From Entomortierella parvispora (Eukaryota > Mortierellomycota > Mortierellomycetes > Mortierellales > Mortierellaceae): a DNA stretch of 64,000 bases. Under the pieces are notes generated by a model. It saw only the letters and a list, made by a program, of their open reading frames with translations, was not told where the DNA came from and ran no database searches. Location: positions 1,240,001-1,304,000 of the forward strand of contig OY752151.1 in the NCBI GenBank assembly GCA_963573315.1. Reading direction: 5' to 3'. How positions within the stretch are numbered: the stretch's first letter is position 1; each line of letters opens with the position of its first letter. A program made the position numbers and the translations under genes. Below are positions 22,754-34,440 of the stretch, piece by piece.

Positions 22754-24715
22754 ATGTCTGCACGGGACTACCGCGTCTCAACCATCGCCGTCCTCTGCAC
22801 GGACTGTGGCAATGATGTCGGCAACTACCCGGGTTTGCATGTCTGTCCGCCCCGTCCTGCCATGCCCACGCCCGCCATCCCATCAAAGTACCAGCAACAG
22901 TCCACTACCCCATCTTCATATTCCAACCGGTCCAATGCTCCCACTAGCAGGATGCGCCCGCCTGATTTGAATGCAGATGCCCTGCAAAAAGGCAATTCGT
23001 ACGCTACTTCATCGGGAGGAGGAGGCAATTCCTATGGAGGGTCAAGTCGCACCCCAACCACCAGTTCTTTTGCGTCCGGGTCAAAAACCCCAACAGGCCT
23101 CTCCTTCCAAGAGCGTATGAAGGAGCGAGATCGAGAAAGGCAACAGCGTGAGCGAGAGGAGCGAGAGGCGGCGTTGAGAGGTCTTCGGGAAGGTGAGAAG
23201 AGATCGCAAGACGAAAGGTTGGATCGGATATTTACCGATCTTACAACAACGAGAAACGAATACACAGTGACACCTGGAGCTAATGTCTTTCCCACCTACT
23301 CGTTTATGAACCCTCTCTTTAGAACGTCTTGACGCTTCTCCGACACCAGCTGCAGCTACACCAGCAGTGCCCGCAGCAGGATCAGGAACAACGCTGTGGA
23401 GCAGATTGCGAGCAGCAAAGGAGGTCATAAATGCCACGCTGACAGGAGAAGAGAAATGGCCCGGTAAGTCCACATGTCCATGTTTTTCTTTTTGCGGAGG
23501 CGGTCCCTGGTTTTGTTTTTAAGAAAAAAAAAGGGATCGCAGGAAGCATGATCGCGTGTGTCGCTCTGCCTGCGTGATTGCAGACAGACAAGCACTTGTT
23601 CGTGTGGGGCGTGAACTTTGGCTGTCTCTCTATCTATCGTCCATGCGCGCGCCCTAACACAAAACCCAAATAATCCTGCATCTTGATATTGACCTCTAGA
23701 ATCGGATGACTCTGACTTTGAAGGAGAGTCTCATGTCAGTCGAGTGTTGAGGGAATTCGCAGACAAAAAAGACGAGGCAGAGATGGCAGCCAAGATTGCG
23801 GAACTGGAAATGACACCCCTCGATGCTCCTGTCCCGTCTGGATCCTTGTCGCGATCAACAGGAGGTGCAACCAGGAACAATTACCTTCGTGATGCCGTTC
23901 GAAAGGAGCCCTCGCCCTCCATTATCTCATCGACGTCTTCAAGCGATCGAGAGCGAGACGACGCTTATGGACGTTCATTACGTGCTCGAGCCGAGGCCGC
24001 CAATCCTGGCGAGCGATCATGGTCGCCCTCTTCTTCCTCCGTAAGCACCAGCAATAGCACTAATAGCAACGGAGGCAGTAGCCTGAATGCGGGGGGTGGT
24101 AATCGTTACAGGACTGTCAGCGACGCTAGTCGCGATGACGCTCTGAGCCGACTGGAGGGCAAGAGTCAAGGAGACAAGCTAGCAACCCAGGTTAGCCATC
24201 TTGGAAGCACGGGACCCAGGGCAAGAGCCAATTCCCCAAACCCAGGCTACAGACCACAGGAACCAATTCCAGTCCCATCTCCACGCTATCAACATCAGCA
24301 ATTATCACCCTCCTCGGCAGGAAACTATTCACCATCGCCCTCCCAGCGATCCATCTCGCCAGGAACCAACAGAAGATATGACCCGCCTTCTCCAAACGGA
24401 CCTGCATCCCCAATGCGATACGGCCAACCACCCGTTTCGCCATCATACCCCAATCCACAATACCGTCAACAACAACCACCGCCTTCGCCCTCGCGAAACG
24501 ACGGTTATGGCTATAGTTCCAGCAACCGCAGTCGTAGTCGTAGTCGTGGACCTGATCCTTCTCGGTCTGATTACGATCGACGACCTCCAGGACCCCCACC
24601 AAGTAACAATAATTTGGGGGCATATGGTCAAAGACAGCAGCAGCAGCAGCAGCAGCAGCAGCAATATCAACCAGCACGACCACCATACGGATCAAGTCAA
24701 GCCAACTACATCTAG
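22754..24715 (+). CDS. Disordered Ser/Pro-rich protein with N-terminal Cys motif, unknown function
   Basis: The preferred model has exons 22754–23192, 23323–23463 and 23700–24715, in frame, giving 531 residues. Reading through the first intron instead stops after FPTYSFMNPLFRTS, so the GTGAGA donor at 23193 is chosen. The N-terminus has VLCTDCGNDVGNYPGLHVC, a C-x2-C plus Cys arrangement that could be half of a zinc site. A charged coiled segment follows (FQERMKERDRERQQREREER), then SRLRAAKEVINATLTGEEKWPE and a second charged helix (VLREFADKKDEAEMAAKIAE). The C-terminal half is disordered, rich in Ser, Pro and Tyr, with an SRSRSRG stretch and about ten Gln encoded by CAG at 24635–24661. I do not recognise a named family; a scaffold or adaptor role would be guesswork. 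Confidence 0.75.
24635..24661 (+). repeat. (CAG)9 trinucleotide repeat coding for Gln
   Basis: Nine CAG codons followed by CAA lie in the C-terminal part of the preceding disordered protein. Confidence 0.9.
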
Positions 24716-24877
24716 ATTTCTAGACGATCCAATAAAGCTTGTCCTAGAACCAACAAAGCAGAGAGAGAGCAGATGACACGATCACAATGTGGCTGTGTAG
24801 CGTAGTGGTCAGGAGCTGTGAATGGGCATCACTCGCTGTTTTCATCATTGCATGCAATGTGTCTTCAACATGTCAAC

Positions 24878-25966
24878 ATGTCGGTCGTTCATCCTGTCAC
24901 TGCCATTGACATTCCTCTAATCATGATCTGCTTAAACTGCAATCTTTACGATATAAAAAGTGTCGACTTGTCTGCCACAGGTGGTCTCGAGCCTTTGCGG
25001 CCCACATCTTTTGCACTCTCTCTTTTCTCGACGATGACGGATGCTCAAGTCGGTCACTCAAGAGCAGGTCCTCTACAGACAGCGAGTCCCTGACAAGGAA
25101 CGCGAGAACGACTCGATCCCTTGAAGGTAATATCCGGGATGCGCCTCCCTTTCGACTGTCCAGTCGATGGTCCAAAGAGCAGTAAAACTCTGAGTTTGAC
25201 ATTGCTGTCAAAAAGATGGCACGATTGGCGCGGCACAACATTCCATTCTTCTGCAAGAGCTCAAGGTCGATTTCATTGACGAACTCGCTCCGCAGATCCA
25301 GCCCCTGATGCAGAAGTCGATCGTGTGGCCACAATTGACGACGCTCAAACTCCAGCTCAATGTCGGACCAGATCCGCATCTAGCTGCCCCGTTCTATCCA
25401 AACATTGGAGGTCACGTCGGGAAGATGTTCTTTGACCAGAGTTTTGTGAAGACACCGGTGCTCAAGTTTAGGAAGAACCGTCTGTTAAGGTTCATGTTTC
25501 TTGTGGATCCGATCGTGGACCATGTGGTGTATGATTTCTTGATGGCATTCTTGGAATATTCACCCGAGCTAAGGGATCTGGATCTCTGCACAATTGACCA
25601 TAAAAGATCCGATATTGTTCTTCGGACAATTGGGACAAAGACGACTCTGTGGATCGGCTTCGATTGAACCATCAATTGGCGGCGTCAACGTTTGGCCAGG
25701 AATGGGCGAGTTTTCATTACATCCAGTTACCGCTCAAGTTTCTCCGCGTGGATATGAGGTTTGACGACATCAACGGGGTGCTGACGACGTTGGAACGGTA
25801 CGCGGCCCAGTCGCTGGAGGAACTGCGATTGGAGAATGTGGAGGATATGCCCGAAGAGTTGTTGACCATCTGGTTGGAAGATGCACCAAGCTGAAGACGC
25901 TCAAGTACCGACTGCACTACAGGTTCCAGAGCCCGATGATGGACTGGCCCAAGGAAACGTACGCGA
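24878..25966 (+). pseudogene. F-box/leucine-rich-repeat protein pseudogene
   Basis: Coding-like segments occur in different frames in the expected order. From 24878 an F-box-like start reads AIDIPLIMICLNCNLYDIKS. After a frame change near 24960 it continues RLVCHRWSRAFAAHIFCTLS, the classic end of a fungal F-box with the following conserved helix, to a stop near 25180. Another frame from about 25245 gives LQELKVDF and then WPQLTTLKLQLNVG and YSPELRDLDLCTID, LRR-type segments, to the stop at 25667. A further frame (25649–25894) gives LPLKFLRVDMRF and SLEELRLENVEDMPEEL, then shifts again to LKTLKYRLHYRF to about 25966. F-box/LRR proteins are SCF substrate adaptors and are often expanded families in fungi. 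At least four disruptions make expression of a full protein unlikely. Confidence 0.7.
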
Positions 25967-26543
25967 CAATAAACCAGGGAGAAAGGAAAGAACGCGAACC
26001 TGACGCCACCCAATTCCCCACCGTGCGCCAGTCACAGGACCGACTTTGCCGGAACTTTGCCTAGCTGTGCGTGTGTGTGTGTTGTGTGTGTGCATGCGTG
26101 TGTGTGCCAGCATGGTCTTTTGTTTCCGCTGTTCTTTTTTGTGGATTCACATCCACACCCTCCCCCATCCTCATTCCTTCCCTCCATTCGCGACCTCCCC
26201 TCATTGCTGCATCTTGCCTCGACCCAGGTATCCCTTTCACGCTCATGACAGGTTCATGCTTGGGCCTTGCCATGCCATGTTCTGCCCATTGGGGTCTGTC
26301 TTGCAAGCCCTCCAACTGTTTGACTGACTCTTTTCCTTCTACACATATATATCTTTTCACATAGCCCGCAGGTGTGCTCTTACCGCTATATAGCGCTGGG
26401 TCGTTTCTCATCCAAACCATCATTTCCGGACACTGTCCCTGTCTTCCAGCACCAAGTCCGAGACACCATATTCACAACCAGCATCAAGACTAGAAAGATT
26501 CATCCAAGACTGATCTACTCCTTTATCCACATCAGTTGACCTC
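25967..26543. other. Intergenic with GT microsatellite; promoter side of exonuclease gene
   Basis: An imperfect (GT)n/GTGC microsatellite occupies about 26066–26106. The following sequence up to the exonuclease start is CT/CA-rich. No gene is seen. Confidence 0.6.
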
Positions 26544-29500
26544 ATGTCGACCCTAAACGGAAACGCCAAACCATTCTACTCTGCAGCAGGAAGAGGAACC
26601 AGTCCAAGTCAGGGGTCATTTATCGCAGAAGGACCGTCGTCCAGGTTTCCCAGCCAGAGTAATGTTCGCGTCCTTCCCCATATCTCCGCGCAAGGTAAGC
26701 ATTCCCTTCCAAAATATTGACATTTACACAAAACATTGGAAAAATCTCCACTACATTCTTTGTATCTGACAGAGTTTATTTATAAAAAAACAACCTCGCA
26801 TACACAGCAATCACTCGACTAGTGAAGGAGAATAATGCGTTTCTGTTTGCCCAGAATCTCTTGGTCGCGTTCAGGGATCTTGTCCAGTTCAACAAGGAGC
26901 GAGAGCTGGGTAACGTGGATGAGATACGATCAACAGTTGCAGTAGCCCTTCAATCAAACCCAGACCCAGCGACTTTTATTGCGTCTGCCCTCATCGCCAT
27001 CGGCTCCATGGCAGGATACAAGGAGTTGAGCAAGGATTTTGAGCTCGAGATCTCAAAGCTTTTGGTCGATACTCTTGGCTCATACATTGACTGGCACGCA
27101 GAACATTCTGATGTAAATGCCTCGGAAGGGGGGCAGGATGCCCCTGCGATGAGCGACTCTACGGTGTCGTCCTATGGCAGCGGCTATTTCTCCGACGTCT
27201 CTTCCACTTCCAACCCCACATCCGACTCTGGCGATTTGATTGACATCAAGGGTACCATGATCCTTCCCAAGAAAGTTCATCCTACACCGCGGTCTCAGAG
27301 CATGGGGGGCACGTATGGCGACTTGCTGGACGGACTTGCAGGAGAAGATGAAAGCAGCTCGAGTCTACATACATTGGAGCCTTCCTCAGGAGACTTGATC
27401 GACTTGTCAAACTGGGACAATATCAAGTCGGACAGCCATCAGAGCCACTCCACCGTTACCTCTACTGCGGCCAGTGACTCTATCACTATCAATCTTTCTC
27501 AGCTGGACAATGTGAAGCAACTCTTGGACCTGCATCGGCCTGACGGACAAGTGTCAGATCTGGAGGAACTTTTGGAGATCTTTGACGAATTCTATTCACC
27601 GGCAGCGTCGCGAACAGAGACGACAGACACGTCGCCTATGGAGCAACCAAAGGAGCACCTGCCAAAGCAAAGAGGAAACGATGTAGGTGATCCTCTTGTA
27701 GTTGACGAGTTGAGATGGGAGACTGAACAGGATATGTGGTCTTGCGGCGTCATTCGCGACTGTCACCAAGAAAAGTTTTTGAAGGAGATTCAAGACCGTA
27801 AAAACGCGATACCAGTATATGCTGCCGTGGATGTTTACCGCTTGAAGTCGCGTTTGGAAACGGTCATCCCTGGAGGCGATCAGACGTACGGCGAGGCTCT
27901 TGCACGGCAACTCTTTGACATTGGACGGTATCGCGAATGTGCAGCAATCGTTTCTAAATATCTTGGATATACCCTGGACATTGAACGCGAACTCTTTCCT
28001 CGATTGCTCGAAGAAGAAGACCCCGACGCAGTCTTGGATTATGTGGACAATAACTTGAATCTCTGCAGGACCGCCCTATCGCACATCAACCACCAGCTCA
28101 TGTTCCAGTTTTATTACTGGGGTTTGATCACGTCCGAGATCACTTCATCGGACCCCGAGACATTCCTGGACATTCCGCCGATTCGAGGGGTAGGCAAGCC
28201 TAGGAACCAGGCGCGCTTGGTGGACACGGCCATGGCCTTGATTATGAGGTTTGATCTTGAGGATGAACAAGAGTCACACGTTGCTCTCCACCTCTTTGTA
28301 CAGTTTTGTGTGATTGTTTCGCTCTTAGAGCAATCGGCTTTCGTGCCCCCTCACCCCACGTCTGCACCACCGACAAAAGCGCCCAGGTACAAAGTGCACG
28401 AGTATTCGCTCCATTCCCCAAGAAAGTTCTTTCCGATCGTGATGGGGCTCATCAAGGGGTCTTTGACACTGCAGAAAATGACTCTTCAGTACTGCGTTGG
28501 AAAGAGGGATCATGTTACGGCAGACTATTTTGTCAGCAGGCTGAACGCTTTAAACGATGGTTCGGGGCGGCCAATCAACTACTTTGGTCCTGATGTTTTG
28601 TCTGTACGTGGGCCTGTGCGCGCTAACGGGACTCTTCAGAGGACTGAGGTTCGCCATGCGACTTGTGACAGTTATCGACTGGACGATGGTACCAGGGTGG
28701 TGATGGTAGATAGTATGGACGGCCTTCAACACATGACAAAAGTCTTGCAGCAAGCCAACGTTCTTGGTATCGATACCGAGTGGCTTCCAAACACACCCCA
28801 GTTTCGAGGAAGACAGCGTAAGGATCCGCGGACGGCCATTTTACAAATTTCTTCGGATGCAGAGAACACTGTCTACTTTGTCGACACGATCACATTCTCG
28901 AATCATCCAGATCACGGCATGTTTCTTGTGGAAGCGGTGGGAGGTCTTTTTAACGACGAATCGATTCTCAAAATTGGTAAGAATACCTTCAACCTACCAT
29001 TCCAAAGGGAACAGATGAAAACTTTAAAGCGTGCGTGCAGCGAACAACGCCACTGACAGATTTTATTGTTTTCCCTTCTCTGTATAGCGTATGATTGGGA
29101 TGGCGATCAAGACTTGCTGGAAACAACATTCCCAGCATTGCAAGAGTACATTTTCCAACCGAATAATCTCTTGGATCTCAAGCAAGTCTGGCTGTCAGCT
29201 CTGGATGCAGGCACGGCGGCGACGTCAAGCAACTGGACCCTAACCCCGTCCTTGCCTGGCATGAAATTTGTGCCAGGGGGCTTGTCTGGTTTGCTGCAGA
29301 GGACCTGTGGGCTCAAATTGGACAAGACTCAACAGTGCAGCCATTGGGAGCAGCGTCCACTCAGTGAAGCACAGAAGCATTACGCTGGTAAGAAGAAAAC
29401 CCGAGGTCGTTGCTTAAGAAATGCAAAAATCGAAAAGAAATGCCAGTATTCGAGTACTGATATAATCTTTTTTTTTTCTTTTCGTATCTCTCTTTTCTCA

Positions 29501-29570
29501 ATGAACAGCCGCAGATGCTCAGTGCCTGCTGAAAATCTACTCGGTTTTGCAGACGATGAAGCGGATCTAA
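26544..29570 (+). CDS. 3'-5' exonuclease, Mut-7/EXD3-like (DEDDy family)
   Basis: Exon 1 starts at ATG 26544 (MSTLNGNAKPFYSAAG). An intron to about 26810 joins frame at AITRLVKENN, and the large exon runs to about 28977; two further exons end at the stop 29568–29570. The N-terminal two thirds are helical with an acidic Ser-rich insert (SDLEELLEIFDEFY region). The C-terminal part has the three exonuclease motifs: ExoI VLGIDTEW, ExoII AYDWDGDQDLLE and ExoIII HYAAADAQCLL, the last with the Tyr-x3-Asp of the DEDDy class. All four metal-binding acidic residues are present, so RNA or DNA 3'-5' trimming is expected. Overall layout (helical N-terminus, C-terminal nuclease) is that of C. elegans MUT-7 and vertebrate EXD3, which in worms acts in small-RNA silencing. 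Whether that role applies here is unknown. Confidence 0.88.
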
Positions 29571-29772
29571 TTTGTTTGGGAACCCTGCCAAACACACTCA
29601 CTTTGCTTATATCACCTTTTATATCCTTTTTGTATATCATGTATATCATGTATATTATACTGTTATTGCGCAGAAAAGTGCCGAGTTGGAAAAAGTGGGG
29701 AGGTTAGGGGTAAGGGGTTCTTTGTACATTATGATGGAAACAAAAAGAGACGAGTGAGAAGGGAAAAAGTCC

Positions 29773-32700
29773 TTATTCCGAAGGTTGTTGAGTCGAGTTG
29801 GACGAAGAATCCATTTCAGCCAAAACTTTGAGCCAATTGCTGCCAGCTTCGTTGCGCATGGCCTCGATCTTGCGTCGGTAGTTCTCTGCACCGCTACCGC
29901 CTTCATCCGAAGACGAGTGGATCAGTCCTAGAGGAGAGGCTGCTCGTCCATGATGAGCTCCATGATGGATATGCAGGTTGTGGTCGTCGTGATGGCGATG
30001 GGGCTTTGGATGGGGATGGTGGCTGTGGTGGTGTGAATCGCTGTCGTCGTCTGTGGGTCCAAATTGATTCGATGAAGATTTGCTATTGTCGTTGGTGTTG
30101 CTGGCTTGCAGGTTGGCCATGGATTGCTCCAACTGGGCCAGTCGATGAACAGGGACATGTTGACCGTCTGTACAATTGGAATGGTCTAATCCTTCCTCTT
30201 CTCCGTCATTTGTCCCTGCTGGTGCTGTAGAGTCTCCAAAAGTTACCTCCGCGGTCTTTTTCTTCTTCTTGACGCCAGTCCCATCCTTTTTCTTCTTCTT
30301 TTTCGTCTCGACCGCGTCTCCTCCAAGACCGGCACCTTCCCCCTCTTGGCCGCCTTCTACAGGGATGGCTTTTGATTTCTTGACGATTTTTTTCTTTGTC
30401 TTGGTCTCACCGACTTGAACAGGAGAACCCAAGATATTGCCCTCGTGGTGGTCGCGGTTAGATTTCTTGGAGCCTTTGTAATGGTCGCCATGACCATCTT
30501 CATCCTCAGAGTCGCGATCATCCTCGTCCCTATGCTCGTTGTCGTTTTCGTCATGGTCACTGTCCAAGTTGACGACTCTTTGTACACGTTTCGAGGCCTT
30601 GACCAATTTCTTCTTGACAAGTTTGGTAACAGCAGGTGCCTTGGGAGACAGGGCAGCCTTTAACGGTTCATCCTTGCTTGGAGGACTGGATGGGTTGTTG
30701 AAATTAGAGCTAATCTCCTTGGTGTGTTCATTCACATTGACCATTCCCTGGCGCGAGCCTGATACTTGAGAGGGGGACATGGGGGTGCCAGCCGAGGAAG
30801 ATGAAGAAGGGGCAGGCACGAACCCAGAAGAAGAGAGACCTTTGGCAAAAGTCGCCGAGGGTGCCGAGGCAGCGGGTATATGGGCCAGATTCACATTGTT
30901 GATACTGGAGATCGTGGTCGAGAACGCGCTTGGACTCATATGAACCAAAGTCCTTTTCTCGGTAAAAGATGCAAACATACCGTCCAGTAACAGATCATGA
31001 CCGTTAGCTTTGAATACTGCCAAGATCTCGAGTCGGTACTTTGGCTGGAAGGAGGGGCGAAGAAAAAAAAAATCAGAAAATAATAACAAAAAAAAAAAGC
31101 GCGTATGTTTTTCAAGAAGCCTTCCTTACCTGAGTAGCGCAATACGGGTTCTTCTCGGCCCAGACCTCTCGGATACCTGGCAACGCGGCCAATCGTCCGA
31201 CCTCGGCGGCCTCCTTGAGCTGGTTCTCTCGGATATCAATCTTTTCCAGATTCCACAGTCTCTCCAGTCCGCAGAGACTCTCCAAGCGGTTGCCTTTCAA
31301 GTCTAAGATGGCAATGTTTCCCAAAACCTGATAGATGGTATGAACGCCCATGATCATGTTGTAGGACATGTTGAGACTCTGCAGATTGTGAAGATGGATC
31401 AAGCCCGCGGGAGGAGAAAGCAGCAAATTATGGGATAGATCCAAGCTGACCACCTCGGCCGTATACTGGAACGATTCTGTAGAGGTCAGGGCTGGCAGGC
31501 TGTTGTCTGAAAAGGACACATGTCGCAACAACGGCCACATCTTGAGAGAATCGAGGATCACACTGTCCTCGGCCGTTGTCCAATCCTGATCCTCCTCTGC
31601 TCCCGACAAGGACAGGGACGGTGAGGAAGGCACTGAGTTACCAGACGATCCAGATCCAGAACCCAGAGATCCGATCGACCCTTGCAACTGCTGTTGTTGT
31701 TGAAGTCGTTGAGCACGACGACTCTGAGGGACCAAGGTCGCGTCCTTGAGGGCCTCCCTTTGTTCCTGTCGAATCAACTGGGCTCGGTTCTTTTCCTTGA
31801 TGGCTCGAATCCTGCGACGACGTTCGCTCTCGACTACGGCCGTGACCAAGACATCATATACGTCCTCGATACCCGATTGAATGATGACCAACGACTTGAG
31901 TTTGGTCATTAGATTTTCCCACCCGTCAATCGACCGAGGTGGGATCTTTTGAAGTTCCAGATGAGTCAGGGATGAAAACGTGGCGGCCAAAGGCAAGAGC
32001 AGCGCATGTTGCTCCTTGTGCAGTTCATGGGATTGTCCATAGTTCAATAGATTGAGGATGGCTTCTCCTCCATAACCTTCAATCTTTCCCTTGCCTGCCC
32101 CACCTCCTCCTCCTCCACCACCTCCTGAGAAAATCGAAAGCGTTCCTGAAGGTTGCGGGTTGTCAAGTCCAGGAGGGATCTTTGCTACAAGACGAAGTCC
32201 AGGAATCTTTTTCAAAAACGAGTGCACAAAATGGATATCGTCCGTGATCGTCATTGGAGGAGAAGACGCCGCAGCGTTGGACCATTGCTTCCATCCCGTG
32301 ATCAGGGTCAGGGTCGACAAGGCTGTGGACGAGAACGAGCGAATGGATTGAGGTCGAGTCGAGGATCCCGCCGCTGTCGGTGGAGGGAAAGAAGAATACG
32401 ATGAAGAATTGGGCATGGCTGGTGAACCAGGATGACTTCCCGTGTTGTTATTGTTGTTGTTATTCCCATTGTTGTTGTGGTGGAGGTTGCTGTTTTTGAA
32501 CGTCCTTGGGTTCGAGTCGCCGACAGCTCTGGGTGTACTCCCATCCCATCCTTCAATTTCGATGCCCACCTGTTCGAATCGATCCAACAGATAAAGAAGA
32601 TAATAAAGATCCAAGGGGAAGATGGGTGACTTGAGTTGGGCTTGAAGGTACAGTTGTGGGTTGGTCGCCACGGGGATCGTTCCGGTGCCGTCCCAAGATC

Positions 32701-33037
32701 CAGTGTATCCGTCCCGATCCCGACCCGGTGAAGAAGGCGTTGTCGATCGACTGTTGGTGTGATTGTCAACGGGCGTGATCGTGTTCACGACCGCCGTTCC
32801 CATCGACCACAGAGAGTTGACCATCCCTGAGTACGCAGCCGCCATAGGATCGCTTGGGGTGACAAACGATCGGGCGCTACTGCCGGAGCCATCATTATTG
32901 TTCCTGAGAGGACTACCACGACCACTGCCTCCCTGCTGCTGCTCTAAGGCGGTGGCGGGGAGGAGGCGGCGCTGGTTGGTGCGAAGGTAATGGGACAAGG
33001 TGCGGACATACTTGTCGCCATCGATGGGTTTGTCCAT
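29773..33037 (-). CDS. Large leucine-rich repeat protein with Lys/Asp-rich C-terminal half (STK11IP/nischarin-like LRR)
   Basis: Two exons (33037–31130 and 31044–29773) give about 1,060 residues. The N-terminus begins MDKPIDGDKYVRTLSHYLRT and includes FPLDLYYLLYLLDRFEQVGI, a conserved hydrophobic block. The centre carries LRRs: ATFSSLTHLELQKIPP, LRHVSFSDNSLPAL, VVSLDLSHNLLLSPPAGL, LQSLNMSYNMI, IAILDLKGNRLESL and LEKIDIRENQLKEA, capped by VWAEKNPYC. Just after the intron, YRLEILAVFKANGHDLLLDG resembles the linker that follows LRRs in STK11IP and nischarin relatives. The rest is disordered, with Lys runs (KKKKKKDGTGVKKKKK) and a His-rich segment. Family members are endosomal or signalling scaffolds; assignment to STK11IP rather than another LRR scaffold is tentative. 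The Gly run near 32095 is encoded by a GGT/GGA repeat. Confidence 0.72.
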
Positions 33038-34440
33038 TCCACTCTAGAGTGGCTAAAGAAAGAAGAGGTGAAAAAGAAGAGTATCTCCGTTTGAACCGCG
33101 TGTGGTTCTGGCAAAGGGAGGCTGGCGGAGGAAGGCTGTTGAGAGGGATAGAGGAGAAGAGAAGAAGAAGAAGAAGAAGAGAAAAGAAAAGAAAAGGATC
33201 GGTTGGAATGACAATGAACGAACGAGAAAAGAAATGAAAAGAAAATAAATGGGTGTGACATGGGAGCAGAACTTGGGTTTCTCGTTTCTTTGGCCTTCTG
33301 CAGCCTTCGCTTCGCTCGCGGAGTCACGGCACGCGTCCTGAACTTCTTTTTGGTCTTCCACTCGCTCTTCATTCTTCCCTTTCTTTTCTTTTCTTTCCTC
33401 GCTACCTTCTTTCTTTCTTTTCTTTCTTTCCGTCGTGATTCCTTTATACCGTTCTCTGCTGTGGACCCCCGGGAAGGTAGCGATTGAGAGAAACAGGTTT
33501 GCTGGGAACGTGCGACTGGACGTGGGTGTCTGCGTGTGTGAACAAAGAGGGTCAAGAGCAAGGAAATAAACAGCCAAGGGCAAGGAACGCCCAGTCCCGA
33601 TCGTGTGTTATCTTTATCTTTTTTTTTCTTCATCTTCCTTGGTCGCACGCCTCACCCAACCACAATCCACATCCGTTCATCTCAACGACAACGCAATCGT
33701 TTCGCACTTTCCTGTCCCACCTTGCCAGTCCAAAGTCCAAACATCGCTTCAATTGCTCATTATTTTTCCCTTTGTGATATCATTACCCTGCTGTTTTGAC
33801 GTTGGTTCTTAGTCCCTGTCCCTCTTTCCGGACAACATAACAAAAACAAATCCAAACCCAGCCCATGTGCTCTGATGGTTTTGTTTGATTGAAGTAAAAT
33901 AAAAAAAATTCCTCGGCCTAAAAACAAATTCTACTTCCTCTGTCTTGGACTCTTGGGAAGGTCTAGAAACGGTAGAGGTAAGGTAGGGTAAGCAAAGGTA
34001 AGGAAGACCTTGATTCTACCACAGCCCTCCTCCCCGCCCAGATTCATGCAGAAAAAAAAAGAGAAAACTTCCCAGGCGGGGGGAAAGAACGAACATTTTC
34101 CATTCCATTTCTTTCCCCCTACTTCTTGAGAAACGCGCATTTAATTTTGTCCGCCACGACCATCCCACGGCTGTGCGTGCATGATGACACCCGGTACAAG
34201 AAAAATAAACACGAGTGAAAACCCATACGTGGGACATGGGATGGAGCCACGCTCGGCGCGTTATCCCAAAAACACCCATCAGAGCCTTGCGCACGTGTCT
34301 TTCAAGTAATTGGTATGATCTCTACAAACCGCCATCTTTTATCTGTGCAAACGCGCGACCTGTCTCAACTCTACTTTATCTATCATGTATGTTTCTCGTG
34401 CGCGCACACTGGAACTTGTAGCGGCGTTGAATGATGCAAA
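33038..34440. other. Intergenic, upstream of LRR gene and downstream of GGT gene
   Basis: The first 200 bases are purine-rich on the plus strand (GAAGAA runs at 33160–33200), so CT-rich in the sense of the LRR gene. CT-rich sequence lies at 33370–33430 and T-rich at 33620–33640. No ORF here has recognisable features, and no RNA gene is seen. Confidence 0.6.

Noticed and set aside
24788-24840. tRNA-like 5' half with a perfect A-box-like word (TAGCGTAGTGG)
   Set aside because: No B box (GGTTCGANTCC) and no complementary 3' acceptor strand follow; at most it is a tRNA fragment or chance.
8001-33000. Ubiquitin/SUMO gene cluster (Rpn13, PA-TM-RING, and farther on Ubc9 and Gid1)
   Set aside because: The genes are unlinked by orientation or spacing, separated by unrelated genes, and such genes are common in any eukaryotic genome; no functional cluster is implied.
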